DNA from: Angelakisella sp.
GTDB lineage: Bacteria; Bacillota; Clostridia; Oscillospirales; Ruminococcaceae
Assembly (NCBI GenBank): GCA_020024515.1
Contig: JAHHTR010000079.1
Location: forward strand, 1 to 9,749
Direction of reading: 5' to 3'
DNA length: 9,749 nt
Below are positions 1 through 5,880 of this stretch, in pieces. Position 1 is the stretch's first letter; every line of letters starts with the position of its first letter. The notes below the pieces were generated by a model that was given only the letters and a program-made list of their open reading frames with translations, did no database searches and had not been told where the DNA came from. A program made the translations under genes and the position numbers.

Positions 1-102
1 AAAAAATCAACTATTTAATGTTTATGTTTAAAACTACATAAATTATAAATTCTATATATAGTTTACCCAATTAAAATATATTATATATCTGTAAATATGA
101 AT

Positions 103-118
103 TTTTTGTTAACAAAAA
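103..118. promoter_or_regulatory. Perfect 16-bp palindrome next to the operon promoter
   Basis: The sequence TTTTTGTTAACAAAAA is a perfect palindrome that ends immediately before the proposed -35 box of the yicC operon promoter. Its position and two-fold symmetry would suit an operator for a dimeric regulator. The arms are mostly A and T runs, so chance symmetry in AT-rich DNA is a real alternative. No regulator is identified. Confidence 0.35.
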
Positions 119-147
119 CTGACAAATTAAAATATTTTTGTTATTAT
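119..147 (+). promoter_or_regulatory. Probable sigma-A promoter of the yicC-remA-gmk-rpoZ-plsY operon
   Basis: A -35 box CTGACA (119-124, five of six consensus bases) is followed after 17 bases by TATTAT (142-147, five of six). This spacing is ideal for a vegetative sigma factor, and transcription would start near 154, about 35 bases before the first start codon. Other AT-rich -10-like strings such as TATACT (149-154) overlap the region, so the exact start is uncertain. Confidence 0.6.
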
Positions 148-188
148 ATATACTATAGGTAACTTTTATAAAAGATGGAGGAAGTATA

Positions 189-1070
189 ATGATTAAAAGT
201 ATGACCGGCTTTGGTAGAAGTCAGTGTGAATTCAACAGTAAGATGTTTACTGTTGAAGTAAGAGCCGTAAACCATAGATATATGGAATATTCCTCAAAAA
301 TTCCGAGAATATATAACTTTATGGACGACAAACTGAAAAAAGTTGTAAGTTCAAAAGTTTCACGTGGTAAAACAGAAGTGAGCATTTCATACACTTCTAT
401 GCCAAACGACAATTCTATCAAAATAACTATCAATAATGAACTTGCAAAAGAATATATTGACAGTTTACGTGAATTGGGAAAAGAATATAATCTTACTGAC
501 GATTTAACACTAAGCACTATTTCTCGTTTTAATGATATTTTTGTTCAAGAGAAAAAAGAAGAAGATGAAGAAGAGCTTGAAAATATACTTATAAGTACAC
601 TTAATGAAGCCCTTGACAGCTTTATTGATATGCGTATAAAAGAAGGCGAAAATTTAAAAAATGATATTTTGTGCCGACTTGATATAATAGAAAAGGCTGT
701 TGCAACCATTGAAGAAAAATCACCCGTAACTGTTGAAAACTATCGTAAAAAACTTACCGATAAAGTAAGCGAACTACTGCAAACTACCGATATTGATTCA
801 CAAAGAATATTAACCGAAGTTGCTTTGCTTACCGATAAACTTGCCGTTGATGAAGAAACTGTAAGACTATATAGCCATATTGCACAAATGCGACAAATGC
901 TTGAAAGCAACGAACCAATAGGCAGAAAAATGGACTTTTTGGTACAGGAATTCAATCGTGAAGCAAACACAATAGGCAGTAAAGCACAAGATTTAGAAAT
1001 AGCACAAGTTGTGGTCAATATAAAAAGTGAAATAGAAAAAATCCGAGAACAAGTGCAAAATATTGAATAA
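189..1070 (+). CDS. yicC: YicC/YloC-family endoribonuclease
   Basis: The 293-residue product has full family length. The N-terminal YicC domain shows MTGFGR (residues 5-10) and the motif VRAVNHRYME (24-33). The C-terminal DUF1732 domain carries GRKMDFLVQEFNREANTIGS (245-264) and ends in a charged helix, EIEKIREQVQNIE. The middle part is rich in acidic and lysine residues and is probably helical. Family members are cytoplasmic endoribonucleases implicated in small-RNA or mRNA turnover in E. coli (YicC) and Bacillus (YloC); the targets here are unknown. The start is supported by GGAGG at 177-181, seven bases upstream. The gene opens the operon, and remA begins 22 bases after its stop, the same neighbour as in Bacillus. 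Assignment is firm at family level; the cellular role is inferred. Confidence 0.93.
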   Translation: MIKSMTGFGRSQCEFNSKMFTVEVRAVNHRYMEYSSKIPRIYNFMDDKLKKVVSSKVSRGKTEVSISYTSMPNDNSIKITINNELAKEYIDSLRELGKEYNLTDDLTLSTISRFNDIFVQEKKEEDEEELENILISTLNEALDSFIDMRIKEGENLKNDILCRLDIIEKAVATIEEKSPVTVENYRKKLTDKVSELLQTTDIDSQRILTEVALLTDKLAVDEETVRLYSHIAQMRQMLESNEPIGRKMDFLVQEFNREANTIGSKAQDLEIAQVVVNIKSEIEKIREQVQNIE

Positions 1071-1092
1071 TAACTAATTATGGTGAATAGAA

Positions 1093-1365
1093 ATGAAATT
1101 AATTAATATAGGTTTTGGGAATATGGTTTCCGCAAACAGAGTTATTGCAATGGTAAGTCCCGACTCTGCACCAATAAAAAGAATCATACAAGAAGCCAAA
1201 GAAAAAGGATATTTGATTGATGCAACTTATGGCAGAAAAACACGTACAGTTATTATTATGGATTCTGACCATGTAATCCTATCTGCCATTCAACCTGAAA
1301 CTGTATCCAACAGAATTGTCAATTATGAAAATGATGGGGAGGAAACAGACAATGACAGATGTTAA
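1093..1365 (+). CDS. remA: RemA-family DNA-binding regulator (DUF370)
   Basis: This 90-residue protein is close to the usual RemA length and reads like the family throughout: INIGFGNMVSANRVIAMVSP near the N-terminus, then DSAPIKRIIQEAKEKG, and DATYGRKTRTVIIMDSDHVI leading into SAIQPETVSNRI. In Bacillus subtilis RemA activates biofilm-matrix and osmoprotection genes by binding DNA as an oligomer. The basic residues of the GRKTR segment are retained, so DNA binding is plausible; targets here cannot be told. The last 15 residues are acidic and unconserved, and their codons also hold the ribosome-binding site and first codons of gmk. Its own ribosome-binding site is weak (GGTGA, 1082-1086), which suggests dependence on translation from yicC just upstream. 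Confidence 0.93.
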   Translation: MKLINIGFGNMVSANRVIAMVSPDSAPIKRIIQEAKEKGYLIDATYGRKTRTVIIMDSDHVILSAIQPETVSNRIVNYENDGEETDNDRC

Positions 1366-1912
1366 AGGAAAATTGATTGTAATTTCCGGGCCTTCCGGAG
1401 TTGGTAAAGGTACTGTTTTAAAGGAATATCTGAAAAACGCACAGAATACTTTTCTTTCAGTATCGGCAACCACACGCAGCCCACGTAATGGTGAAATGGA
1501 CGGAATAAATTACTTTTTTGTTTCACACGACAAATTTGAGTCAATGATAAAAAACGGAGAGATAATAGAACACACTGTATATAACGGAAACTATTACGGT
1601 ACACCAAAATCTCCGTTGCAAAATGCAATAGACAACGGTAAAAACGTTATTTTGGAAATAGAAGTAAATGGCTGTATGCAAGTAAAGAAAGTTTTTCCTG
1701 ATGCTCTTACTATTTTCGTTATGCCACCAACTTTTGAAGAATTACGCAAAAGACTGATAAACAGACATACCGAAACTGCTGAACAAATAGAAAACAGATT
1801 AAGACGAGCAAAAGAAGAAATAGACTATAAAGATAACTATGATGTTATTCTTATTAATGACACAATAGAAAACGCAGCCAAAAGTCTTGATAAAATAATC
1901 AATAATACATAA
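1352..1912 (+). CDS. gmk: Guanylate kinase
   Basis: This enzyme phosphorylates GMP to GDP with ATP in the cytoplasm, an essential step in GTP and dGTP supply. The 186-residue product has the P-loop GPSGVGKGT (residues 13-21), the GMP-binding segment SATTRSPRNGEMDGINYFF (38-56), the YYGT motif, and the lid-region arginines in ENRLRRAKEEI. I chose the ATG at 1352 because GGGGAGG (1336-1342) lies nine bases upstream and translation from there begins with the conserved N-terminus. An upstream in-frame TTG at 1316 would add 12 unconserved residues. With this start the gene overlaps the end of remA by 14 bases in another frame, implying translational coupling. The protein is slightly shorter than the common 200-odd residues because of a trimmed C-terminus. 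Confidence 0.96.
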   Translation: MTDVKGKLIVISGPSGVGKGTVLKEYLKNAQNTFLSVSATTRSPRNGEMDGINYFFVSHDKFESMIKNGEIIEHTVYNGNYYGTPKSPLQNAIDNGKNVILEIEVNGCMQVKKVFPDALTIFVMPPTFEELRKRLINRHTETAEQIENRLRRAKEEIDYKDNYDVILINDTIENAAKSLDKIINNT

Positions 1913-1921
1913 TACGTATCT

Positions 1922-1958
1922 AATATATTTTTTGATACAAAATATATTGATATATAAT
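1922..1958 (+). promoter_or_regulatory. AT-only hairpin and possible internal promoter before rpoZ
   Basis: The 85-base gap between gmk and rpoZ holds a perfect 10-bp inverted repeat (1922-1931 with 1939-1948, seven-base loop). Overlapping it are TTGATA (1932-1937) and TATAAT (1953-1958), which resemble -35 and -10 boxes, although the 15-base spacing is short. A secondary promoter or an mRNA-processing hairpin would explain why this is the widest gap in the operon. The hairpin is pure A/T, so a terminator role is unlikely and chance is possible. Confidence 0.3.
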
Positions 1959-1997
1959 AAAAAAATTAAAATTAATATAAAAAAGGAGAAAAATATT

Positions 1998-2216
1998 ATG
2001 TTAAGACCATCAATGCGCGAAATATTAAAAGAGGGCGAAAGCTACTATGAAATGGTAGTTGCAATAGCAAGAAAAGCAAGAAAAATAGCTGAACAAGCCG
2101 AAAAAGACGGTATACTTTTGGAAGAAAAATCTGTAACAACAGCTGTAAATATGTTTGCATCAGGAGAAGAAAAACTTTCAAATACAGATGTAAATATTAA
2201 TAACAACAAACAATAA
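1998..2216 (+). CDS. rpoZ: DNA-directed RNA polymerase subunit omega
   Basis: Omega is the small subunit that helps fold and hold the beta-prime subunit in RNA polymerase. The 72-residue product has the family pattern: MLRPSMREIL at the N-terminus, then YYEMVVAIARKARKIAEQAE, matching the canonical segment Y-x-LV-x-x-x-A-K-R-A-R-x-I, and KSVTTAVNMFASGE, matching the conserved K-x-V-T-x-A-x-x-E/x-x-x-x-G segment. The start is the ATG preceded by AAAGGAG (1982-1988); an upstream in-frame extension to 1932 lacks conservation and has no comparable ribosome-binding site. The asparagine-rich tail is unconserved. Its place after gmk is the standard Firmicutes order. In Bacillus coaBC, priA, def and fmt follow; here plsY comes next instead. 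Confidence 0.92.
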   Translation: MLRPSMREILKEGESYYEMVVAIARKARKIAEQAEKDGILLEEKSVTTAVNMFASGEEKLSNTDVNINNNKQ

Positions 2217-2241
2217 AAATTAATAACTAAAAGGAGAAAAT

Positions 2242-2880
2242 ATGAAAGATTATATATATTATATTTTATTTTCTATAATCTCTTATCTTGTTGGTAGTAT
2301 AAGTTTTGGTATCATTTATTCTAAATTAAAATATAAAGATGATATTCGAAATTATGGTAGCGGAAATTCCGGTATGACGAATACTATACGTACATTTGGC
2401 AAAAAATCAGGCTTTATTGTATTCATTGGAGACTTTTTGAAAGGCTTTTTGATGGTATTTCTTGCCGGAATACTAACGCACTCTGCCATTTGTCAAGCTC
2501 TTGCAGGATTTTTTGTAGTATTGGGGCATATTTTCCCAATTTTCTTTAAATTTAAAGGTGGCAAGGGTGTTGCAACATCAGGTGGTATTATTTTGGCTAT
2601 TGAACCTATAATACTTCCTTTTATGCTGACTGTATTTATAATTATACTTTTCACAACAAAGTATATGTCACTTGCATCTGTTGCCATGGGTGTACTATAT
2701 CCACTATTTACAATAATAAAAGTTTTTATTGTAAATGAATCCACTGCCAATGCTATGCCAAAGATTATTCTATCGGTTATCGTTGGTGCTTTGGTAATTT
2801 TTATGCACCGTTCCAATATAAAACGACTGATAGCAGGAACAGAAAACAAACTTGGACAACGTGTAAAAAGAGACCAATAA
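2242..2880 (+). CDS. plsY: Acyl-phosphate--glycerol-3-phosphate acyltransferase PlsY
   Basis: PlsY is an integral membrane enzyme that moves the acyl group from acyl-phosphate (made by PlsX) to glycerol-3-phosphate, giving lysophosphatidic acid, the first committed phospholipid precursor. The 212-residue product is of normal length with several hydrophobic segments. It has all three signature regions: GSGNSGMTNTIR (residues 39-50), GHIFPIFFKFKGGKGVAT (95-112, including the glycine/lysine loop that binds phosphate) and HRSNIKRLIAGTENKL (189-204). GSGNSGMTN differs slightly from the common GSGNIGATN. An AAGGAG ribosome-binding site (2231-2236) precedes the start. The gaps to rpoZ (25 bases) and the DUF2500 gene (19 bases) indicate one transcript. 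Confidence 0.95.
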   Translation: MKDYIYYILFSIISYLVGSISFGIIYSKLKYKDDIRNYGSGNSGMTNTIRTFGKKSGFIVFIGDFLKGFLMVFLAGILTHSAICQALAGFFVVLGHIFPIFFKFKGGKGVATSGGIILAIEPIILPFMLTVFIIILFTTKYMSLASVAMGVLYPLFTIIKVFIVNESTANAMPKIILSVIVGALVIFMHRSNIKRLIAGTENKLGQRVKRDQ

Positions 2881-2899
2881 TTAAAAGGAGGACTGTTTT

Positions 2900-3265
2900 A
2901 TGATATTTGATTTTATGTTTGATATTTTTCCTTTCTTTATTATGATAATTTTTATAATTGTATTTACTATGATTATTTTCACATTTATCAAAAACATAAA
3001 GCAAGATATTAAAAACAAAAACTCACTACGCCTTACTGTTGATACAGTAATTGTTGCAAAGCGTAACCATATACGTAACTCCGTAAACAACGGGATAGAT
3101 AATCATCACCACACATATACAAGCTATTATGCAACTTTTGAAGTTGAGAGTGGTGACAGAATGGAACTTGAAATTCCTGAATATGAATATGGACTTTTAG
3201 CTGAAAATGATAGAGGCAAACTAACATTTCAAGGTACAAAATACATATCCTTTGACAGAATGTAA
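2900..3265 (+). CDS. DUF2500 family single-pass membrane protein (YhhM-like)
   Basis: This 121-residue protein has one strongly hydrophobic helix (about residues 5-30) followed by a basic stretch (KNIKQDIKNKN) and a small beta-rich domain. The latter reads like DUF2500: LTVDTVIVAKR, then a variable histidine-bearing loop (NHHHTYTSYY), ATFEVESGDRMELEIPE, and the typical ending LTFQGTKYISFDR. E. coli YhhM belongs to this family, whose function is unknown. The positive charges after the helix favour a cytoplasmic soluble domain, but topology is not settled. A strong ribosome-binding site AAAAGGAGG (2883-2891) sits eight bases before the ATG. It is the last gene of the operon, right before a strong terminator. 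Family membership is clear; function is not. Confidence 0.85.
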   Translation: MIFDFMFDIFPFFIMIIFIIVFTMIIFTFIKNIKQDIKNKNSLRLTVDTVIVAKRNHIRNSVNNGIDNHHHTYTSYYATFEVESGDRMELEIPEYEYGLLAENDRGKLTFQGTKYISFDRM

Positions 3266-3286
3266 ACTTAAACTACATAATAATAC

Positions 3287-3338
3287 AAAAAACACAAGAT
3301 TATTTTTACTTTTAATTAAAAATAATCTTGTGTTTTTT
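3287..3338 (+). terminator. Strong intrinsic terminator of the yicC-plsY-DUF2500 operon
   Basis: Two perfectly complementary 21-base arms (3287-3307 and 3318-3338) enclose a 10-base loop. The right arm ends in six T residues and the left arm begins with six A residues, so the hairpin could terminate transcription from either side. It lies 21 bases after the stop of the DUF2500 gene, the expected place for the operon terminator. Confidence 0.9.
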
Positions 3339-3340
3339 AA

Positions 3341-3482
3341 CTTAAATTAAAATCAATTTTTAAAATTCTCTTGCCTAGCTATAAGAATTCCGTTTTTTGT
3401 GAAAAACAGCTTAGGCTCTGCCTAAGTACCACAATTTTTTATAAAAAATTTGATAAAACTTTTTTGATTTTATTAATTTAAG
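3341..3482. repeat. Structured intergenic element with imperfect terminal inverted repeats
   Basis: This stretch carries no credible gene. Its left end, CTTAAATTAAAATCAA (3341-3356), is the inverted copy of its right end (3464-3482) apart from a three-base insertion (reverse complement CTTAAATTAATAAAATCAA). Inside are three further inverted repeats in a row: GTTTTT-TGTG-AAAAAC (3392-3407), CTTAGGC-TCT-GCCTAAG (3410-3426) and the perfect palindrome AATTTTTTATAAAAAATT (3433-3450). The GC-rich hairpin lies near the centre. This layout resembles a small non-autonomous repeat element (MITE-like) or a folded RNA. No clear target-site duplication is seen, and copies elsewhere cannot be tested here. 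Confidence 0.4.
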
Positions 3483-3502
3483 GGTATTTTTCAATACAAA
3501 AT

Positions 3503-3540
3503 AAGAGACACAGTATAGTAAATACTACACTGTGTCTCTT
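3503..3540 (-). terminator. Intrinsic terminator of the alcohol dehydrogenase gene
   Basis: A perfect 12-bp stem (AAGAGACACAGT at 3503-3514 with ACTGTGTCTCTT at 3529-3540) encloses 14 bases that can extend the stem after one mismatch. It begins 24 bases beyond the stop codon of the minus-strand gene. Read on the minus strand the stem is followed by ATTTTG, a modest U-tract; on the plus strand it ends in four T residues, so it may act in both directions. Confidence 0.75.
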
Positions 3541-3564
3541 TTAAATTATTGTATAAAGAGAAAA

Positions 3565-4623
3565 TTATTTAATAAATACAACCGGTTTAATTAAATCCTT
3601 TGGTTTATCTTTCATTAGTAGAAGCGCATCTTCCACATGCTCAAAACCTTCAAAACGATGTGTTATAAGTTTACCCGGATCAACACGTTTTGTTTCAATC
3701 AAAGACATTAACTTTTCCATACGCAGTCTGCCACCAGGCATTAGACCACCTGCAATTTGTTTGTGAGCCATACCACAGCCCCACTCACTACGTGGAACCT
3801 TAACATAGTCACCTTCACCAATGTAGTTTACGTTACCGATTTTTCCGCCCGGTTTTACTACTTTTATTGCAGTAATCATTGTATCAACATCACCGCCGGC
3901 AATAACAACTCTGTCTACGCCTTTTCCGTTTGTTAGTTCCATTACCTGATCTTCTATGCTGCCATTTCTGTAATTGATAATATGTGTTGCACCATATTCT
4001 TTTGCTATTTCAATGCAATTTGGACGACTGCCAACCGCATATATCTCTGATGCACCTCTAAGAGCTGCCGCCGCAACTGACATAAGTCCAACAGGACCTA
4101 TACCTATAACAAGTACTTTATCACCAAATTGAACATCAGCAAGTTCAACACCGTGAAAACCTGTCGGCATCATATCACATAGCATAACTGCTGTTGCATC
4201 ATCAATAGTATCAGATAGATGTGCCATATTTCCGTCTGCATCATTTACATGGAAATATTCAGCAAATACGCCATCTTTAAAGTTTGAGAATTTCCAGCCT
4301 GCAAGCATTCCGCCTGAATGCATTGAATAACCTGCTTGGGCCTCTAATGAATTCCAGTCAGGTGTAATAGCAGGAACAACTACTCTGTCTCCCGGTGCAA
4401 AGTCACGAACTTCACTACCAACTGCCTCTACAATACCAACTGCCTCATGACCCAAAATCATATCTTTACGGTCACCGATAGCTCCTGCCCAAACTGTATG
4501 TACGTCTGATGTACACGGAGAAATAGCTGTTGGTCTTACCAAAGCATCTTTTGAACCAAGCTTCGGTACCTCTTTTTCTACCCAACCTATTTCACCGATT
4601 TTTTTCATTGCAAAGCCTTTCAT
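3565..4623 (-). CDS. adh: NADP-dependent secondary (isopropanol-type) alcohol dehydrogenase, zinc-containing
   Basis: The 352-residue medium-chain dehydrogenase matches, almost motif for motif, the tetrameric secondary alcohol dehydrogenases of Clostridium beijerinckii and Thermoanaerobacter brockii, which interconvert 2-alcohols and ketones. The catalytic zinc ligands are in register: Cys37 (SPCTSD), His59 and Glu60 (GHE), and Asp150. The four-cysteine structural zinc loop is absent, as in those enzymes. The Rossmann motif GIGPVG is at 174-179. NADP preference is indicated by GSRP (198-201) and Tyr218, the phosphate-binding residues of that group. Substrate-pocket positions Ser39, Ala85 and Trp110 agree with the brockii enzyme. 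A strong ribosome-binding site (AAAGGGGG, minus strand, 4633-4640) precedes the ATG. It is monocistronic between two terminators. The likely role is NADPH/NADP balance in fermentation; the physiological ketone or aldehyde is unknown. Confidence 0.93.
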   Translation of the reverse strand: MKGFAMKKIGEIGWVEKEVPKLGSKDALVRPTAISPCTSDVHTVWAGAIGDRKDMILGHEAVGIVEAVGSEVRDFAPGDRVVVPAITPDWNSLEAQAGYSMHSGGMLAGWKFSNFKDGVFAEYFHVNDADGNMAHLSDTIDDATAVMLCDMMPTGFHGVELADVQFGDKVLVIGIGPVGLMSVAAAALRGASEIYAVGSRPNCIEIAKEYGATHIINYRNGSIEDQVMELTNGKGVDRVVIAGGDVDTMITAIKVVKPGGKIGNVNYIGEGDYVKVPRSEWGCGMAHKQIAGGLMPGGRLRMEKLMSLIETKRVDPGKLITHRFEGFEHVEDALLLMKDKPKDLIKPVVFIK

Positions 4624-4667
4624 ATTTAAAATCCCCCTTTAAATTTTTTAAATGAACAGTTTAAATA

Positions 4668-4696
4668 ATTTTACCATATTGTTATTTATTTGTCAA
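4668..4696 (-). promoter_or_regulatory. adh: Near-consensus sigma-A promoter of the alcohol dehydrogenase gene
   Basis: Read on the minus strand, a perfect -35 box TTGACA (4696-4691) is followed after exactly 17 bases by TAAAAT (4673-4668, five of six). Transcription would begin near 4661, leaving an untranslated leader of about 38 bases that holds the ribosome-binding site. This is the best promoter in the window and suggests high expression. The early leader has two TTTAAA copies flanking CTGTTCA, a weak operator candidate. Confidence 0.75.
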
Positions 4697-4766
4697 TAAC
4701 CTATGTATATATTAAGTATTAAAAATTTTTCATTTACTTTATGTGCATTTTATACATAAACACATC

Positions 4767-4800
4767 AAAAAAATCCCACTATCTATATTTAGATAATGGG
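4767..4800 (-). terminator. Intrinsic terminator of the degV-family gene
   Basis: On the minus strand CCCATTATCTA (4800-4790) pairs with TAGATAGTGGG (4785-4775) through eleven pairs, one a G-U wobble, around a four-base loop. It is followed by a seven-base U-tract (A7 at 4767-4773). It starts 15 bases after the degV-family stop codon and separates that gene from the alcohol dehydrogenase promoter. Confidence 0.88.
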
Positions 4801-4814
4801 AAAATAAATTTATA

Positions 4815-5672
4815 TTAATTTATTTGTGAAAAAGCTGTTATTATTCCACCTTGACCACCATAAACTGTTGATACCCCATGGGCTGCAACTATAATTATAT
4901 TTGAAATAGCAGGACATAGTTCCATTATTTCTGCCTTTACTTCTTTTGCTCTTTCCTCACAATTACAATGCGTAATAATAAGCTCAACTGTATTTTTTGT
5001 TAGATTTTGTGTTTCTTCAAGTATATAGTTGCACATCTTTGTAAGTGCATTTTTTGTTCCGCGAACTTTATCACGTACTATTATTTCACCATTACCGTTA
5101 TCGGCGAGAATAGGACGTAAAGACAACATTGTTGCCACTTTTCCTGCAAGTTTGTTAAGTCTTCCGTTTTTAATCATTGTACTTAAATCTTCAAGAACAA
5201 AAATTGTTTTCATTTTTTCTTTCATTTTTTCAACGCAGATTACAGCATCTTTTAATGAATTACCTTTGTGAATTTCTTCAAAAACTTTTTTTGCAAGCAA
5301 TGTTTCACCCGATGCGGCACTCAATGAATCTATAACATATATTTCTTTATCTGGGAATTCTTCATGTACAATATTTTTTGCTATTACTGCCGCATTATAT
5401 GAACCGCTTAAATTTGACGAAAGAGTTACAACAACACAAGCATCATATTCACGCATTACTGTCGCATAAGCATCAGGTGACGGACAAGCAGTCTTACAAC
5501 CTGATTTTGACTCTTTTAATGTATTTCTCAATACATCTAAATTAAGATCCTTGTCATCTGTAAAGATTTTGTTTTCTATATCTATTTGCAGTGGAACTAT
5601 CTTTATATTTATTGTGCTTTCAAGCTCATTATTCAAATCACAGCAACTATCACCGATTATACCAATATTCAT
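4815..5672 (-). CDS. DegV-family fatty acid-binding protein
   Basis: The 285-residue product has the DegV fold signature: GDSCCDL (residues 7-13), TACPSP (61-66, standing for the usual TSxPSP), LSSNLSGSYNAA (84-95), DSLSAASGE (115-123), LEDLSTMIKNGRLNK in the middle, and a C-terminal glycine motif YGGQGGIITAF (271-281). Family members bind a fatty acid between two lobes. Some (FakB) present it to the FakA kinase to make acyl-phosphate, the substrate shared by PlsX and PlsY. Where most members have H-x-GPGA in the last motif, this one has Y-GGQGG, with a histidine six residues earlier (His265), so it belongs to a divergent subgroup. The start follows AAAAGGGGA (minus strand, 5679-5687). No fakA lies nearby. 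The ligand is not known. Confidence 0.88.
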   Translation of the reverse strand: MNIGIIGDSCCDLNNELESTINIKIVPLQIDIENKIFTDDKDLNLDVLRNTLKESKSGCKTACPSPDAYATVMREYDACVVVTLSSNLSGSYNAAVIAKNIVHEEFPDKEIYVIDSLSAASGETLLAKKVFEEIHKGNSLKDAVICVEKMKEKMKTIFVLEDLSTMIKNGRLNKLAGKVATMLSLRPILADNGNGEIIVRDKVRGTKNALTKMCNYILEETQNLTKNTVELIITHCNCEERAKEVKAEIMELCPAISNIIIVAAHGVSTVYGGQGGIITAFSQIN

Positions 5673-5763
5673 AATAAATCCCCTTTTATAGACAATATTT
5701 TTAAATACAAATTGATGTCATTTTCAATACTATATTATATGATACATAAAATCCAATACAAAT

Positions 5764-5791
5764 ATTATACTATATCTTTGCAATAATGCAA
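5764..5791 (-). promoter_or_regulatory. Possible promoter of the degV-family gene with a small inverted repeat
   Basis: On the minus strand a perfect TATAAT (5769-5764) lies 16 bases after TTGCAT (5791-5786), which matches only half of a -35 box. The -35 area is covered by the inverted repeat TTGCA-ATAA-TGCAA (5778-5791), a possible operator. A second TATAAT lies nearer the gene (5739-5734) after TTGTAT (5761-5756), so which is used is open. Confidence 0.35.
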
Positions 5792-5826
5792 GTAAACTTT
5801 TTGTTAAAACTAAAAACTTATACTCT

Positions 5827-5880
5827 TTTATACTGAATATATTATTAATTTTAGAAAAATCAAAATATATTCAGTATAAA
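5827..5880. repeat. 17-bp perfect inverted repeat between divergent genes
   Basis: Arms TTTATACTGAATATATT (5827-5843) and its exact reverse complement (5864-5880) flank 20 bases. The region is transcribed outward on both sides, so this is not the terminator of either neighbour, and neither arm is followed by a U-tract. It could be a regulator site, a relic of a lost gene's terminator, or a small repeat element. The arms include CTG/CAG, so they are not purely A/T. Confidence 0.6.

Noticed and set aside
1..188. Riboswitch or T-box leader before yicC
   Set aside because: The leader from the likely transcription start is only about 35 bases, and no structured GC-containing element is visible.
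3033..3239. Open frames antisense to the DUF2500 and plsY genes (also 2493-2849, 2801-3004 and 2881-3090, minus strand)
   Set aside because: They lie over well-supported genes, show no recognisable motifs, and lack good ribosome-binding sites; they are shadows of the real frames.
5586..5786. 66-codon plus-strand frame covering the degV-family start and its upstream region
   Set aside because: It overlaps the degV-family N-terminus and promoter in antisense, has low-complexity composition, and no ribosome-binding site was seen.
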